Positions 17,218-25,924 of a stretch of 64,000 bases of DNA are shown piece by piece. Below the pieces are notes generated by a model, which ran no database searches, was not told the origin of the DNA, and saw only the letters and a program-made list of their open reading frames with translations. Made by a program: the position numbers and the translations under genes. The stretch lies in the NCBI RefSeq assembly GCF_036199905.1, contig NZ_CP108109.1, forward strand, positions 1,674,001-1,738,000, given 5' to 3'. The stretch's first letter is position 1. The number at the start of each line of letters is the position of its first letter. This DNA comes from Streptomyces sp. NBC_00223 (GTDB lineage: Bacteria; Actinomycetota; Actinomycetes; Streptomycetales; Streptomycetaceae).

Positions 17218-18255
17218 CATGGCGACCGGGTCGTAGCGGACCCGGGCGCCGGGGTAGGGGGCGTGGATGACGCGGCCCCCGCCGACGTACATCGCCACGT
17301 GGCTCGCGTCGCCGCGGTAGATGACCAGGTCGCCGGGGCGGGCCTCGGACAGCGGGACATGGCGGCCCGCGTTCATCTGCTCCTGCGAGGTCCGGGGCAG
17401 CGCCACCCCCGCGCGCCGGTAGGCGTACTGCATCAGCCCGGAGCAGTCGAAGGCGTTGGGGCCGGTGGCGCCCCAGACGTAGGGCGCGCCGAGCATCTGC
17501 CGGGCCGCGGCGAGGGCCAGCGCGGCGCGCGGGGAGGCGGCGGGCAGGTCGCCGAGCGGCAGGTCCCCGAGGTCCAGGGCGGGCCCTGGACGGTCACGGG
17601 AGGCCCGCTCCGGGCCGCCGGGGGTGTATCCGGCCCGTTGGGCCGCCGGCATGGCGTTGAGGAGCCGCTGGGCCCGTGCCAGCGATTCCCGTACGTCCTG
17701 CTCGCGTTGCCGGAGCACGGTCCCGGCCTGCCGCAGCTCGTCGAGCTTGTCGGCGGCCTGGGCCCGCTGCTGGAGCAGGACCCGTTCGTCGCCCTGGAGT
17801 CGGCGCAGCCGCCCGGCCTGCTGGTCGCCGATCCGGTCCAGCGCGGTGGCCTGTTCCAGGTACGCGTCGGGGTTGTCGGAGAACAGCAGCGCGAAGGACG
17901 GGTCGATGCCGCCGCCTCGGTACTGGGAGGCGGCGAGCGTGCCGAGTTCGTCGCGAACGGAGTTGACCCGCTGCTGGGCCCGGGCGGCCCGGTCCTGGAG
18001 GGTGCTGAGGTCGGCGCGCAGCCGCTCGGTCCGCTCCTGGGCGGCGTCGTACTTCTGCGTGGCCTGTTCGGCCTGCCGGTAGAGCCCGTCCAGGCGGGTG
18101 GCGGCGTCCGGTGCGCCGCCCGCCGGGTCCGCGGCGGCGACCTGCGCGGTGCCCGCGGACAGCACGGCCGCGGCCGCGGCGACCGCGGAGAGCACGGTGA
18201 CCCGGGTGGTGCGGGCGGTCAGGCCCGGCTGGGAAGAACGTCGATGTGTTGCCAC
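17188..18255 (-). CDS. Secreted NlpC/P60 peptidoglycan hydrolase, coiled-coil N-terminus
   Basis: Predicted cell-wall DL-endopeptidase of 355 aa. A Sec signal peptide (about 1-40) is followed by a long coiled coil (about 50-215) and a C-terminal C40 domain. Catalytic Cys is in FDCSG near 269, His in HVAMYVG near 318, and a polar third residue follows. The coiled coil resembles RipA-type regulatory helices that block the active site. GTG start at 18255. It is a paralogue of the next gene upstream, sharing domain order and most catalytic context. Confidence 0.9.
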   Translation of the reverse strand: MATHRRSSQPGLTARTTRVTVLSAVAAAAAVLSAGTAQVAAADPAGGAPDAATRLDGLYRQAEQATQKYDAAQERTERLRADLSTLQDRAARAQQRVNSVRDELGTLAASQYRGGGIDPSFALLFSDNPDAYLEQATALDRIGDQQAGRLRRLQGDERVLLQQRAQAADKLDELRQAGTVLRQREQDVRESLARAQRLLNAMPAAQRAGYTPGGPERASRDRPGPALDLGDLPLGDLPAASPRAALALAAARQMLGAPYVWGATGPNAFDCSGLMQYAYRRAGVALPRTSQEQMNAGRHVPLSEARPGDLVIYRGDASHVAMYVGGGRVIHAPYPGARVRYDPVAMMPVNTVTRP

Positions 18256-18450
18256 GGCAACCGACAGTAGCCATGTGATGGCGGAGAGTTCAAAGACGTG
18301 GCCGTCCGACTATCGGGCGTCGCGTCGCAACCGCAGGTCACGCGCCCGGCCCGGGAGGGTTCGGCTGGGTGTTCATCACCCGTACGCCGTACCGGGGTTC
18401 CGGTCCGCCGGGCGCGCCGGGCCTGCCGGGAGAGGCGGCCCGGCCCGAAC

Positions 18451-19479
18451 TCAGATCCGGACGCCGAACTGGAACGGCATGTTGCCCATGGACTCGTAGC
18501 GCACGGACGCGCCCGGCTTCGGGGCGTGCAGCACCATGCCGTTGCCCGCGTAGAGGCCGACGTGGTGGTAGTCGCCGTAGAAGATCACCAGGTCGCCGAC
18601 GGCGAGCTGGGAGGCGCTGAGGCGGGTGCCGGCGTTGGCCTGCTCCTGCGAGGTGCGCGGAATGGTGACCCCGGCCTGCTTGTAGGCGTACGAGGTGAGG
18701 CCGGAGCAGTCGAACGAGCCGGGGCCGGTGGCGCCGTAGACGTACGGCTTGCCTATCTGCTGCTGCGCGGCGGCGAAGGCGGCGGCGGCGCGCTGGGTGG
18801 CGGCGGTGGAACTGCCGAGGTCGACCCGGCTGCTGGCGCGGCTGGCGGCGATGGCGTCGTCCAGTGCCATCTGGGCCCGCTGCTGGGCCGTGAGGCCGCT
18901 GAGTATCTGCTGCGCCGCGGCGAGCTTCTGCCGGGTCTCGCCCTTGCGCTTGGACAACTCGGTCCGGGTGGACTCGAGTTCGGCGAGCTTGGCGGATGCC
19001 TCGGCGCGCTCCTGGTCCAGGGTCTGCTTGGCGTCCTGGAGTTGCTCCAGGGCGCTGGCCTGGAGCGAGCTGATCTGGTCCAGGGACGTGGCCTGGTCCA
19101 GGTACTCGTCCGGGTTGGAGGAGAGGAAGAGCTGGAGCGCCGGGTCGATGCCGCCGCTGCGGTACTGGGAGGCGGCGATGGCGCCGAGCCCGTCCCTGAG
19201 CTGGTTGAGGTGCTGCTGCTGCCTGGCCACCTGGTCCTGGAGGCTTGAGGCGTCCTTCTGGAGGGTATGCAGCTTCTCGTTCGCCGCGTCGTACTTCTCG
19301 GTGGCCTGCTCCGCCTGCTCGTACAGCGCGTCGACCCGGGCCTTCGCGTCCTTGATGGTCGGCTTCGCCGGGGCGGCGTGCGCGGCCTGCGCGGAGAGGG
19401 CGACGGCCGCCGCAGCGGTCGCGGTCAGCACGGTCACACGCGTGCGGCTTGTCGGCTTGGGACGACGGTGGGACGCCAC
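18451..19479 (-). CDS. Secreted NlpC/P60 peptidoglycan hydrolase (paralogue 2)
   Basis: A 342-aa cell-wall hydrolase with signal peptide (about 1-32, ending AHAAPAKP), a coiled coil at about 40-205 and an NlpC/P60 domain. Catalytic Cys is in FDCSG near 257 and His in HHVGLYAG near 305. The conserved PRTSQEQ and GDLVIFYGD segments are present. GTG start with AAGGAG at 9 nt. A predicted promoter lies about 100 nt upstream. Paired hydrolases in tandem suggest overlapping roles in growth or sporulation. Confidence 0.9.
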   Translation of the reverse strand: MASHRRPKPTSRTRVTVLTATAAAAVALSAQAAHAAPAKPTIKDAKARVDALYEQAEQATEKYDAANEKLHTLQKDASSLQDQVARQQQHLNQLRDGLGAIAASQYRSGGIDPALQLFLSSNPDEYLDQATSLDQISSLQASALEQLQDAKQTLDQERAEASAKLAELESTRTELSKRKGETRQKLAAAQQILSGLTAQQRAQMALDDAIAASRASSRVDLGSSTAATQRAAAAFAAAQQQIGKPYVYGATGPGSFDCSGLTSYAYKQAGVTIPRTSQEQANAGTRLSASQLAVGDLVIFYGDYHHVGLYAGNGMVLHAPKPGASVRYESMGNMPFQFGVRI

Positions 19480-19585
19480 GAAGGCGATCTCCTTCTTCCT
19501 TCAGCCGCCTGCCGGTCGATCTGGCGGGCGGCCTCCGACGCGCCACCCGGGTTGGATGATCGACTGCGCGGAGGTTCGACGCCCG

Positions 19586-19615
19586 ACCTTAGTGACCCAT
19601 CTGTGATCGGTTCAA
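19586..19615 (-). promoter_or_regulatory. Predicted promoter for the upstream NlpC/P60 gene
   Basis: On the minus strand, TTGAAC (19615-19610) and TAAGGT (19591-19586) are separated by 18 bp, a good SigA-like match. The predicted leader is about 100 nt and contains a hairpin-forming segment (cctccgcgc against gcgcgtcggagg). The rest of 19480-19776, which is unusually AT-rich for this genome, shows no gene. Confidence 0.45.
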
Positions 19616-19776
19616 ATCCTTGTAGGCAAAATCTCGACCGCTTCGCACATTCTTTACGACCTTCATACAGATAGTGAGGAATGTTCAACGCTGAGTTGAC
19701 GCTAATGCGTTCGTGAACGTCCGCCGGTCCCGCGCTCAACACCCTTGCCCCGCAGAGGCGTTCAAGCCCCGTAGGG

Positions 19777-21318
19777 TCACACCCGGGCCAGCCGTTTCAG
19801 CAGCAGCACCGAAGCCACCGGTCGCGCGCCCGCCTTGGCGACACCGTCGGCGACCTCACGGTCCGCCGAGACCACCACGATCTGCCGACCGGGCGGTTCG
19901 GCCCGCACCAGCTGCCGGATCAGCTCGTCGGCGGTCTGCCCGGCCTTGCTGAACAGCACCCGCACCCCGCGCGGCGGCGCGAGCAGCACCGGCATGTCCA
20001 GATCGGCGCCGTCGAAGACACAGGTCACCTCGGCGCCGCTCTGCGCGGCCAGCGCGGCCAGACCGCCCAGCAGCCGCAGCCGCTGTTTCTCCAGCGGCAG
20101 CGCGGGATAGCCGGTCTTGGTGACGTTGTAGCCGTCCACGACCAGATGGGCCTGCGGCAGCGCGAGCAGCTGGTCGAGCAGCGCGGGGTCGGTCGCGGAC
20201 AGCGCGCGGGTGGCGATGTCGTGGGCGCTGAAGTGCGCGGGCGCCACCGCGTCCACGGTGTCGGCCGGCCGCAGGCTCATCGTGTCGCGCGGCGGCAGGG
20301 CCAGTTCGCGGCGCAGCCCGGAGGCCGCGTCCAGCACGGTGTCCAGCAGCAGCCGCAGCCGTACGTCCTCCACGCTGCGGCCCTCGCGGACCGCGCGGCG
20401 GCCCGCCTCGACCACCGCCTCGGCCTCGCCGAGCCGGGTCCGCAGCCGGCGGGCCTCGCTCTCGGCGGCGGCGCGTTCATGGGCGGCGGCGGCGCGGGCC
20501 TCGTCCAGCTCGGCCTGGATCTTGCGCTGCGCGGCCTCGGCGCGCTTGACGTCGCTGTGGGCGGCGCGCAGCTTGCGGTGCAGCGCGTCGCTCTCCTTGC
20601 GGACGGTGTCGAGTTCGGCGCGTGCGCGGGCGGCCTCGGTACGCGCCTGGGCGTGCAGGGCCTCCACCTCGGCGCGCAGCCGGGCGACCTCGCGCAGGGT
20701 CTCCTCGTCGGCGCGCTCGGCGTCGGCGCGCTGGGCCTCCTCGCCTGCGGTGGCGACGAGCTTCGCCCAGCCGGCCGGCCGCAGCAGATACGCGGCCGCG
20801 GCGACGTCCAGCGGGTCGGCGGCGGGCGGCGGGGTGCCCGCGTCCAGGGCCCCGGTCAGCTCGGGCTGGGCCTCGCGCAGCCGGGAGGCGACCTTCTGCC
20901 GGAAGGCCGCGTCCGACTCCAGGGCGGCCGCGAGCGCGGTCGCCGCGTACTTCACCCGGCGGGAGGGGGTGAAGCGGGCGTAGGGGCGCAGCGAGACCGG
21001 GAGTTCCTGGTAGGTGAAGCCGCCGAAGGCGTCGGCCGCGATGGCCACGACACGGTGGCGTACGCCCTCGGGCAGCGGCCGGTCGAGCGCGGGCTCGGCG
21101 GGGTCCGCCGTCGCCAGGGGGTCGTCGAGCGCGTCGGGGTCCTCGGGGCCGTCGGGCCGTGCGAGAGCGTCCGGCCCGTCCCCGGGCAGCGGTGCCCCCG
21201 GAGAATGCGAAATGTTTTCGACGCCCGCCGTCTCCCCGGCGGGTGGCGCGTCGCCTTCCGGCACACCGGCACCCGGTCCGCTCTCCTCGGGCCGCGGAAC
21301 GCCGCCGATACCGTCCAC
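19777..21318 (-). CDS. NYN-domain (YacP-type) putative RNase with coiled-coil region
   Basis: A 513-aa protein. The first 80 residues are acidic and low complexity. A region at about 85-200 is specific to actinobacterial homologues, and a heptad-rich coiled coil covers about 215-325. The C-terminal NYN/PIN-like domain begins HLVVDGYNVTKTGYP near 380. It has the acidic residues expected for metal-dependent RNA cleavage (VDGYN, CVFDGADLD, VVSADREVADG). Role in RNA processing is inferred from the domain. Confidence 0.82.
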   Translation of the reverse strand: MDGIGGVPRPEESGPGAGVPEGDAPPAGETAGVENISHSPGAPLPGDGPDALARPDGPEDPDALDDPLATADPAEPALDRPLPEGVRHRVVAIAADAFGGFTYQELPVSLRPYARFTPSRRVKYAATALAAALESDAAFRQKVASRLREAQPELTGALDAGTPPPAADPLDVAAAAYLLRPAGWAKLVATAGEEAQRADAERADEETLREVARLRAEVEALHAQARTEAARARAELDTVRKESDALHRKLRAAHSDVKRAEAAQRKIQAELDEARAAAAHERAAAESEARRLRTRLGEAEAVVEAGRRAVREGRSVEDVRLRLLLDTVLDAASGLRRELALPPRDTMSLRPADTVDAVAPAHFSAHDIATRALSATDPALLDQLLALPQAHLVVDGYNVTKTGYPALPLEKQRLRLLGGLAALAAQSGAEVTCVFDGADLDMPVLLAPPRGVRVLFSKAGQTADELIRQLVRAEPPGRQIVVVSADREVADGVAKAGARPVASVLLLKRLARV

Positions 21319-21653
21319 CAGTCACTCCCGTCCGGTTCCTCGGCGCCCTCCCGGCCCCCTTCGATCCCTCCGGCCGCCGCCTGCTGTTTCCATTGTCCCC
21401 GCAAGCGGGGTCAATTCCGTACGGAGCCGCACTCCACGCCCGCGCCCGCGCGGCCCACCGGTACGATCCGGCCCCGCGCGCCGGGTCGGCGCCCCCGTAC
21501 GGGCTCTTCGGTCCCACTCGGCACAGCCGTCTCCTCCACGCGCGGTTGCGGAACGTGCGGGCGTGTGTCCCGGTCACCCTACGGCCTCGGAGGTACGACG
21601 CGCTGCGGCGAGGCGACCCATGTCCGTTACACCCGTTCCGTCATCATCGGTCC
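21319..21653. other. Divergent spacer, NYN protein/rhomboid
   Basis: This 335-bp gap carries the start regions of two divergent genes. It is GC-rich, its open frames show no family signature, and I see no clear terminator, operator or RNA motif. The rhomboid start has no strong ribosome site, so a leaderless mRNA is possible. Confidence 0.4.
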
Positions 21654-22433
21654 ATGGTCATCCCGGTGTACGACAAGAACCCGGTCCGCCGCACTCCGGT
21701 CGTGACCTACACGCTGATCGGCCTGTGCACCGCGGTCTTCCTGCTCGGGCCGCTGTCGGGCTTCACCACGGTGTACGGCACCGGGCACGCGCTGCTGTGC
21801 GAGCAGGCGGTGTACTTCGGGCACTGGGGGGTGATCCCCAGCGAACTCTTCCACGGCAGACTGCCGGTCGCGCGGCTCGATCTGCCGGCCGGCTGCGGGA
21901 CGCCGCACGACTACACCAAGGTGCCGTTCCTGTCCGTGTTCACCGCGATGTTCCTGCACGGCGGCTGGCTGCACCTGGTCGGGAACATGCTGTTCCTCTA
22001 CGTCTTCGGCGACAACGTCGAGAACCGGATGGGCCGGGTCGGATTCGCGCTGTTCTACCTGGCCGCGGGGTGTCTGGCCACCTACGGCTTCGCCTTCGCG
22101 AACACCGACGACACACAGAGTCTGGTGGGGGCGTCCGGGGCGATCTCGGGGGCGCTCGGCGCGTATCTGTATCTCTTCCCCAAGGCCCGGGTGACCAGCC
22201 TCTTCCCGTTCCTGTTCTTCATCCCGCTGCGGTTTCCCGCGTGGATGGTGCTGGGGTTCTGGTTCGTGCTCCAGTGGCTGGCCGCGCAGACCGCGAAGGG
22301 CGGCCCCGGGGTGGCCTATCTGGCGCACGTCGTCGGCTTCGCCTTCGGGTTCCTGTGCGCCTGGGTCTGCTACCGGCCACGGCGTAAGGTGAGCCTCGTC
22401 ATCAGGCCGACTCAGGGAGACATCCAGCCGTGA
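21654..22433 (+). CDS. Rhomboid-family intramembrane serine protease
   Basis: Integral membrane protease of 259 aa with about six to seven hydrophobic segments. Catalytic Ser is in GASGAISGALGAY near 161 and His in YLAHVVGFAFG near 225. The HLVGNMLFLYVFG signature is near 107, where the oxyanion-stabilising His/Asn lie. An insertion with two Cys (LLCEQAV, PAGCG) occupies the first extracytoplasmic loop. The ATG at 21654 gives the N-terminus usual for Streptomyces homologues. It overlaps the next gene by 4 bp (GTGA). Confidence 0.9.
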   Translation: MVIPVYDKNPVRRTPVVTYTLIGLCTAVFLLGPLSGFTTVYGTGHALLCEQAVYFGHWGVIPSELFHGRLPVARLDLPAGCGTPHDYTKVPFLSVFTAMFLHGGWLHLVGNMLFLYVFGDNVENRMGRVGFALFYLAAGCLATYGFAFANTDDTQSLVGASGAISGALGAYLYLFPKARVTSLFPFLFFIPLRFPAWMVLGFWFVLQWLAAQTAKGGPGVAYLAHVVGFAFGFLCAWVCYRPRRKVSLVIRPTQGDIQP

Positions 22434-22711
22434 TCACCGCGATCGTGCTCATCAAGACGTCCGTCGACCGGATTCCCGAGATCGCGGAGTCGATCGCGGC
22501 GCTGGACAACGTCAGTGAGGTGTACTCGGTGACGGGGAACTACGATCTGGTCGCGCTCGTGCGGGTGGCGCGGCACGACGATCTGGCGGACATCATTCCG
22601 GGGCGGATCAGCAAGATTCCCGGAGTGCAGGTGACCGATACGCACGTCGCGTTCCGCACGTACTCGCAGCACGACCTTGAGGCAGCGTTCGCGATCGGCC
22701 TGGACGCGTAG
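22430..22711 (+). CDS. Lrp/AsnC-type RAM ligand-sensing domain protein
   Basis: A 93-aa stand-alone RAM (ACT-like) domain without the N-terminal HTH of full Lrp/AsnC regulators. The sequence begins AIVLIKTSVDRIPEIAESIA and contains VYSVTGNYDLVALVRV, the hallmark strand-turn of the family. It may form oligomers that bind amino acids. It is translationally coupled to the rhomboid protease (GTGA overlap), an arrangement I recall from other Streptomyces at this locus. Function unknown. Confidence 0.85.
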   Translation: MITAIVLIKTSVDRIPEIAESIAALDNVSEVYSVTGNYDLVALVRVARHDDLADIIPGRISKIPGVQVTDTHVAFRTYSQHDLEAAFAIGLDA

Positions 22712-22813
22712 CCCTCAATCGCCGGGCAGGCTTGGCCTCAAACGCCGGCCGGGCTGAATTCTGCCCTCAAACGCCGGGCGGGCTGGGGTTGCCTGGCGTT
22801 CGAGGGCAGTCTT
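22710..22813. repeat. Second cluster of the extragenic palindromic unit, four copies
   Basis: Units with core gccctcaa(t/a)cgccggg occur near 22710, 22735 and 22764, and an inverted one near 22790. Units three and four can pair. The cluster fills the whole spacer between the convergent RAM-domain and PLP-enzyme genes and starts at the stop codon of the former. It is the same family as the cluster at 5755-5943. Confidence 0.85.
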
Positions 22814-22818
22814 ACGTG

Positions 22819-24186
22819 TCAGTCGCGGGCCGGGACGCAGCGGCCGCCCTCGGTGCGGTAGCGCCAAGCGGCGCCGTCACGGACGAGCGTACGAACCGCC
22901 GCGACGAAGCGCGTGACGTGCTCCTCGGGCGTCCCCGCCCCGAAGCTGACCCGGATCGCGTTGAGCGAGCGCTCGCCCGGCGCCGCGTCGGGCGCCCCGC
23001 ACTCCCCCGGCTCGTCGGGCTCGCTGTCCAGCAGCGTCCGCACCAGCGGGTGCGCGCAGAACAGACCGTCGCGCACGCCGATCCCGTACTCCGCCGAGAG
23101 CGCCGCGGCGAAGTGCGAGCTGTTCCAGCCCTGGACGACGAAGGAGAGCACACCGACGCGCGCGGACTCGTCCCCGAACAGGGAGAGCACCCGCACCTCG
23201 GGGATCTCGGCGAGCCCGGCCCGCAGCAGGGCCAGCAGCGACTGCTCACGGGCGACCAGCTGCTCGAAACCGGCCTCGGTCAGCGCCTTGCAGGCGGACG
23301 CGATGGCGTACGCGCCGATGACGTTCGGCGATCCGGCCTCGTGCCGCGCGACGCCCGTGTGCCACTCGACGTCCACCCCGTCACCGCTGCGCTGCACCTT
23401 GCGGGTGGCGCCGCCGCCCGCGAGATACGGATCGGCGTCACGCAGCCAGTCCGCGCGTCCGGCCAGCACTCCGGAGCCGAAGGGCGCGTAGAGCTTGTGG
23501 CCGGAGAAGGCCACCCAGTCCACGTCGAGCGCCGCGATGTCCACCGGGTGGTGCGGGGCGAGCTGGGCGGCGTCGAGGACGATCCGGGCGCCGTGCCGGT
23601 GCGCGGCGGCGGCCAGTTCGCGGACCGGCCACAGCTCGCCGGTCACATTGGAGGCGCCGGTGACGCAGACCAGCTTGGGGCCCTTGGGGGCGCCGTGCAG
23701 CGCCACGTCCAGGGCGGCGACGGCCTGCTCGGGGGTGCGCGGGGCGTCCAGGTAGGTCACCTGGGCGCCCTCCGCCCGCTGCCAGGGCAGCAGCGCCGCG
23801 TGGTGCTCGGTCTCGAAGACGAAGACGTGGGTGCCGGCCGGGATGGCGGCGGCCAGCAGGTTGAGGGAGTCCGTGGTGGACCGGGTGAAGATGACCTGGT
23901 CCTCCTCGCGGCACCCGAGGAACTCCGCGACCGTGGCCCTGCTCTGCTCGAACAGGTCGGTCGACAGCTGCGAGAGGTATCCGGCACCGCGGTGCACGCT
24001 GCCGTAGTAGGGCGCGTACGCGGCCACGTCGTCCCACACCCGCTGGAGGGCGGGGGCGCTGGCGGCGTAGTCGAGGGCCGCGTACGTCACCTCGCCGCCG
24101 GTCACGAGCGGGACCAGGACGTCGTGTCCCAGAACGCCCAGCGGGGTACAAATCTCACGGTCGGTGGCAGCGATGGACACAGTCAT
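22819..24186 (-). CDS. Class V aminotransferase-fold PLP enzyme (cysteine-desulfurase-like)
   Basis: Fold-type I PLP enzyme of 455 aa. The Schiff-base Lys lies in AFSGHKLYAPFGSG near 230, and an Asp partner in VLDAAQLAPHHPVD near 206. The phosphate site includes TRSTTDSLNLLAAAIP. The sequence groups with SufS/CsdA-like and isopenicillin-epimerase-like enzymes, so C-S or C-N cleavage are both possible. ATG 24186 has GGGAG at 6 nt; an open frame runs 12 codons further upstream without a better site. A SAM-IV-like riboswitch and a six-codon upstream ORF precede it, placing it in methionine/cysteine metabolism. Confidence 0.85.
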   Translation of the reverse strand: MTVSIAATDREICTPLGVLGHDVLVPLVTGGEVTYAALDYAASAPALQRVWDDVAAYAPYYGSVHRGAGYLSQLSTDLFEQSRATVAEFLGCREEDQVIFTRSTTDSLNLLAAAIPAGTHVFVFETEHHAALLPWQRAEGAQVTYLDAPRTPEQAVAALDVALHGAPKGPKLVCVTGASNVTGELWPVRELAAAAHRHGARIVLDAAQLAPHHPVDIAALDVDWVAFSGHKLYAPFGSGVLAGRADWLRDADPYLAGGGATRKVQRSGDGVDVEWHTGVARHEAGSPNVIGAYAIASACKALTEAGFEQLVAREQSLLALLRAGLAEIPEVRVLSLFGDESARVGVLSFVVQGWNSSHFAAALSAEYGIGVRDGLFCAHPLVRTLLDSEPDEPGECGAPDAAPGERSLNAIRVSFGAGTPEEHVTRFVAAVRTLVRDGAAWRYRTEGGRCVPARD

Positions 24187-24301
24187 GGCGAACTCCCGGA
24201 GGAAGGCAGGCGAAATCACCACCCGCCCGGCACAGCGCGAAGCGTGCGCGGGCGGCGCGGAAACAGCATCGGGCGGAATTGCAGAAACGACGGAAACGGC
24301 G

Positions 24302-24329
24302 AAAAAGCAGTACCGGGGCCGACAGGCCC
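24302..24329 (-). terminator. Possible intrinsic terminator between the SAM riboswitch and the PLP-enzyme gene
   Basis: On the minus strand a short hairpin (gggcc-tgtc-ggccc, 24329-24316) is followed nine bases later by five T residues (24306-24302). The stop codon of the upstream ORF touches the hairpin. It could be the expression platform of the riboswitch, but the 5-bp stem is short. Confidence 0.4.
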
Positions 24330-24349
24330 TATCGCATTCGCTTGCTCAT
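24329..24349 (-). CDS. Six-codon upstream ORF (MSKRMR)
   Basis: Reads ATG AGC AAG CGA ATG CGA TAG on the minus strand, with a strong GGGGAG ribosome site 7 nt upstream. It lies just after the riboswitch aptamer and ends in a hairpin, 143 nt before the PLP-enzyme start. It has no obvious function as a peptide. Its translation could couple aptamer folding to downstream expression. Confidence 0.5.
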   Translation of the reverse strand: MSKRMR

Positions 24350-24361
24350 GAAAGAACTCCC

Positions 24362-24481
24362 CAAGTCCGGCTTGCCGTGAGCCTTGCTGCTCACCGCCTG
24401 GTCATCACCCGGGGCACCCCGCCTCGGACGGAGGGTTGCCGGACAGCGAGCCGGGGCCTTGACGCTGTCACTCGTGACCTG
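24362..24481 (-). ncRNA. SAM-IV-like (SAM-I/IV family) S-adenosylmethionine riboswitch
   Basis: Minus-strand sequence matches the SAM-IV consensus as I remember it. P1 is formed by GGTCA (24479-24475) with TGACC (24404-24400). Inside it are ccccggctcgctgtccggcaac, the cctccgtccgaggcggggtgcccc arm with GGTGCCCCGGGTGATGACC. The characteristic 3' extension is a hairpin gtgagc-agcaag-gctcac (about 24395-24378) followed by GGCAAGCC. It precedes a PLP enzyme probably acting on sulfur amino acids. A covariance-model search would settle the class. Confidence 0.85.
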
Positions 24482-24515
24482 GAAAGGATTGTGCCACAGT
24501 CGGCCGTACGCGCAA

Positions 24516-24542
24516 GGCGCCGTCCGCGAAATGGACGGCGCC
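24516..24542. terminator. Hairpin terminator downstream of trpD
   Basis: Perfect 10-bp stem GGCGCCGTCC / GGACGGCGCC with a 7-nt loop, starting 32 bp after the trpD stop on the minus strand. No T-run follows, which is usual for Streptomyces. It separates trpD from the riboswitch-controlled transcript. Confidence 0.7.
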
Positions 24543-24573
24543 CTGTTCCGATCCGCCAACTCGGCGGTACGGC

Positions 24574-25644
24574 CTACGCGTTGCTCGCCGCGACCCAGCG
24601 CTCCAGCACCGCGGCCGCGGCCCCGGAGTCGATGGACTCGGCGGCCGTTACCAGGCCCTCGGCGATCCGCTCCTCCAGCGTCCCGGAGCCGGCCTCGGGC
24701 GCGAGCGCGGTCAGCGCGGCCGCCGAATTGAGCAGCACCGCGTCCCGTACGGCCCCGCGCTCGCCGGCCAGCAGCCGCCGGGCGACATCGGCGTTGTAGG
24801 ACGCGTCGGCGCCGCGCAGCGCCTCGACCGGGACCAGGTCGAGGCCGACGTCCCGGGGGTCGAAGGCGGACTGTGTCACCTTGCCGTCCCGCACCTCCCA
24901 CACCTGGGAGGTGGCGGTGGTGGTCAGCTCGTCCAGGCCGTCGTCGCCGCGGAACACCAGGGCGGAGGAGCCGCGTTCGGCCAGCACCCCGGCGAGGATC
25001 GGTGCCATCCGGGGGTCGGCGACACCGGTGGCCTGGCTGCGCACGCGGGCCGGGTTGGCCAGCGGCCCGAGGAAGTTGAAGGTGGTGGCCACCCCCAACT
25101 CGGCGCGGGCGGTGGCCACATGGCGCAGCGACGGGTGGAACCGCACGGCGAAGCAGAAGGTGATCCCGGCCTCCTCGGCGACCTCGGCGACCCGCTGCGG
25201 GGACAGTTCGAGGTTGACGCCGAGCTTCTCCAGGACGTCGGAGGCGCCGCTGGCGGAGGAGGCGGCCCGGTTGCCGTGCTTGACGACCTTCGCGCCGGTG
25301 CCGGCCACCACTATCGAGGACATCGTGGAGATGTTGACCGTCTTGGCCCGGTCGCCGCCGGTGCCGACGATGTCCACGGTACGGCCGGGGACCTGGATGG
25401 TGGTGGCGTGCTCGTACATCGCCCGGACCATGCCGGAGACCTCCGCGACGGTCTCGCCCTTGACCCGCAGCGCGATGGCGAACCCGGCGATCTGCACGTC
25501 GGTGGCCTGGCCGCTCATGATCGAGTCCATCGCCCAGGCGGTGTCGTCCCCGCTCAGGTCCTGGCCCGCGATCAGGGCGCTGAGGACGTCGGGCCAGGAG
25601 CGCGAAGCCGTGCGGGTGCCTCCGGCGGGGTTCACAACGCTCAT
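24574..25644 (-). CDS. trpD: Anthranilate phosphoribosyltransferase
   Basis: Second committed step of tryptophan synthesis: transfers phosphoribosyl from PRPP to anthranilate. The 356-aa protein has the PRPP/glycine-rich motif [17 protein letters not shown] near 92-108, [21 protein letters not shown] near 120 and the HPSLRHV and [10 protein letters not shown] segments. ATG 25644 has GGAG 8 nt upstream, so a 5' extension is discarded. It stands alone rather than in a trp operon, as in S. coelicolor from memory. Confidence 0.93.
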   Translation of the reverse strand: MSVVNPAGGTRTASRSWPDVLSALIAGQDLSGDDTAWAMDSIMSGQATDVQIAGFAIALRVKGETVAEVSGMVRAMYEHATTIQVPGRTVDIVGTGGDRAKTVNISTMSSIVVAGTGAKVVKHGNRAASSASGASDVLEKLGVNLELSPQRVAEVAEEAGITFCFAVRFHPSLRHVATARAELGVATTFNFLGPLANPARVRSQATGVADPRMAPILAGVLAERGSSALVFRGDDGLDELTTTATSQVWEVRDGKVTQSAFDPRDVGLDLVPVEALRGADASYNADVARRLLAGERGAVRDAVLLNSAAALTALAPEAGSGTLEERIAEGLVTAAESIDSGAAAAVLERWVAASNA

Positions 25645-25711
25645 GGTCACGCTCCTGAAAAGGTCCACGATCTCAGCGGGTGCAGCCTACCGGCTCCGAC
25701 CTTGACCCAAA

Positions 25712-25755
25712 CGCGCAGTTCCCCGCGCCTCTGAAGGGGCGCGGGGAACTGCGCG
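25712..25755. repeat. 18-bp perfect inverted repeat between trpD and qcrB
   Basis: Arms CGCGCAGTTCCCCGCGCC and GGCGCGGGGAACTGCGCG enclose an 8-nt loop. A degenerate third arm (gaggaactgcgcggg) lies near 25825. I recognise this palindrome from memory as common between Streptomyces genes. Sited after the qcrB stop, it could terminate the qcrCAB transcript before trpD. The rest of 25645-25924 holds no gene I can support. Confidence 0.8.
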
Positions 25756-25924
25756 GGCGACCACGACGGACCGCGACTGTGCTCACGAACCCCGCCACCC
25801 CAGGGGCGCTGGGGGCACCCCCGGGCGAGGAACTGCGCGGGTGACCGGTCACCGGCGGAGGGTCGGGCGACAACCGAACGCCCTACGGCGGAGCCGCGTC
25901 GTGGCGACGCTCAGCGCGAGCGGC

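Noticed and set aside
19480..19580. c-di-AMP (ydaO) riboswitch upstream of the NlpC/P60 gene
   Set aside because: The conserved core elements I know for ydaO are not present; only a promoter and hairpin can be supported.
19603..19626. tRNA T-arm-like sequence ggttcaaatcc
   Set aside because: The 5-bp T-stem does not pair and no acceptor, D or anticodon arms surround it; it coincides with a -35 box on the minus strand.
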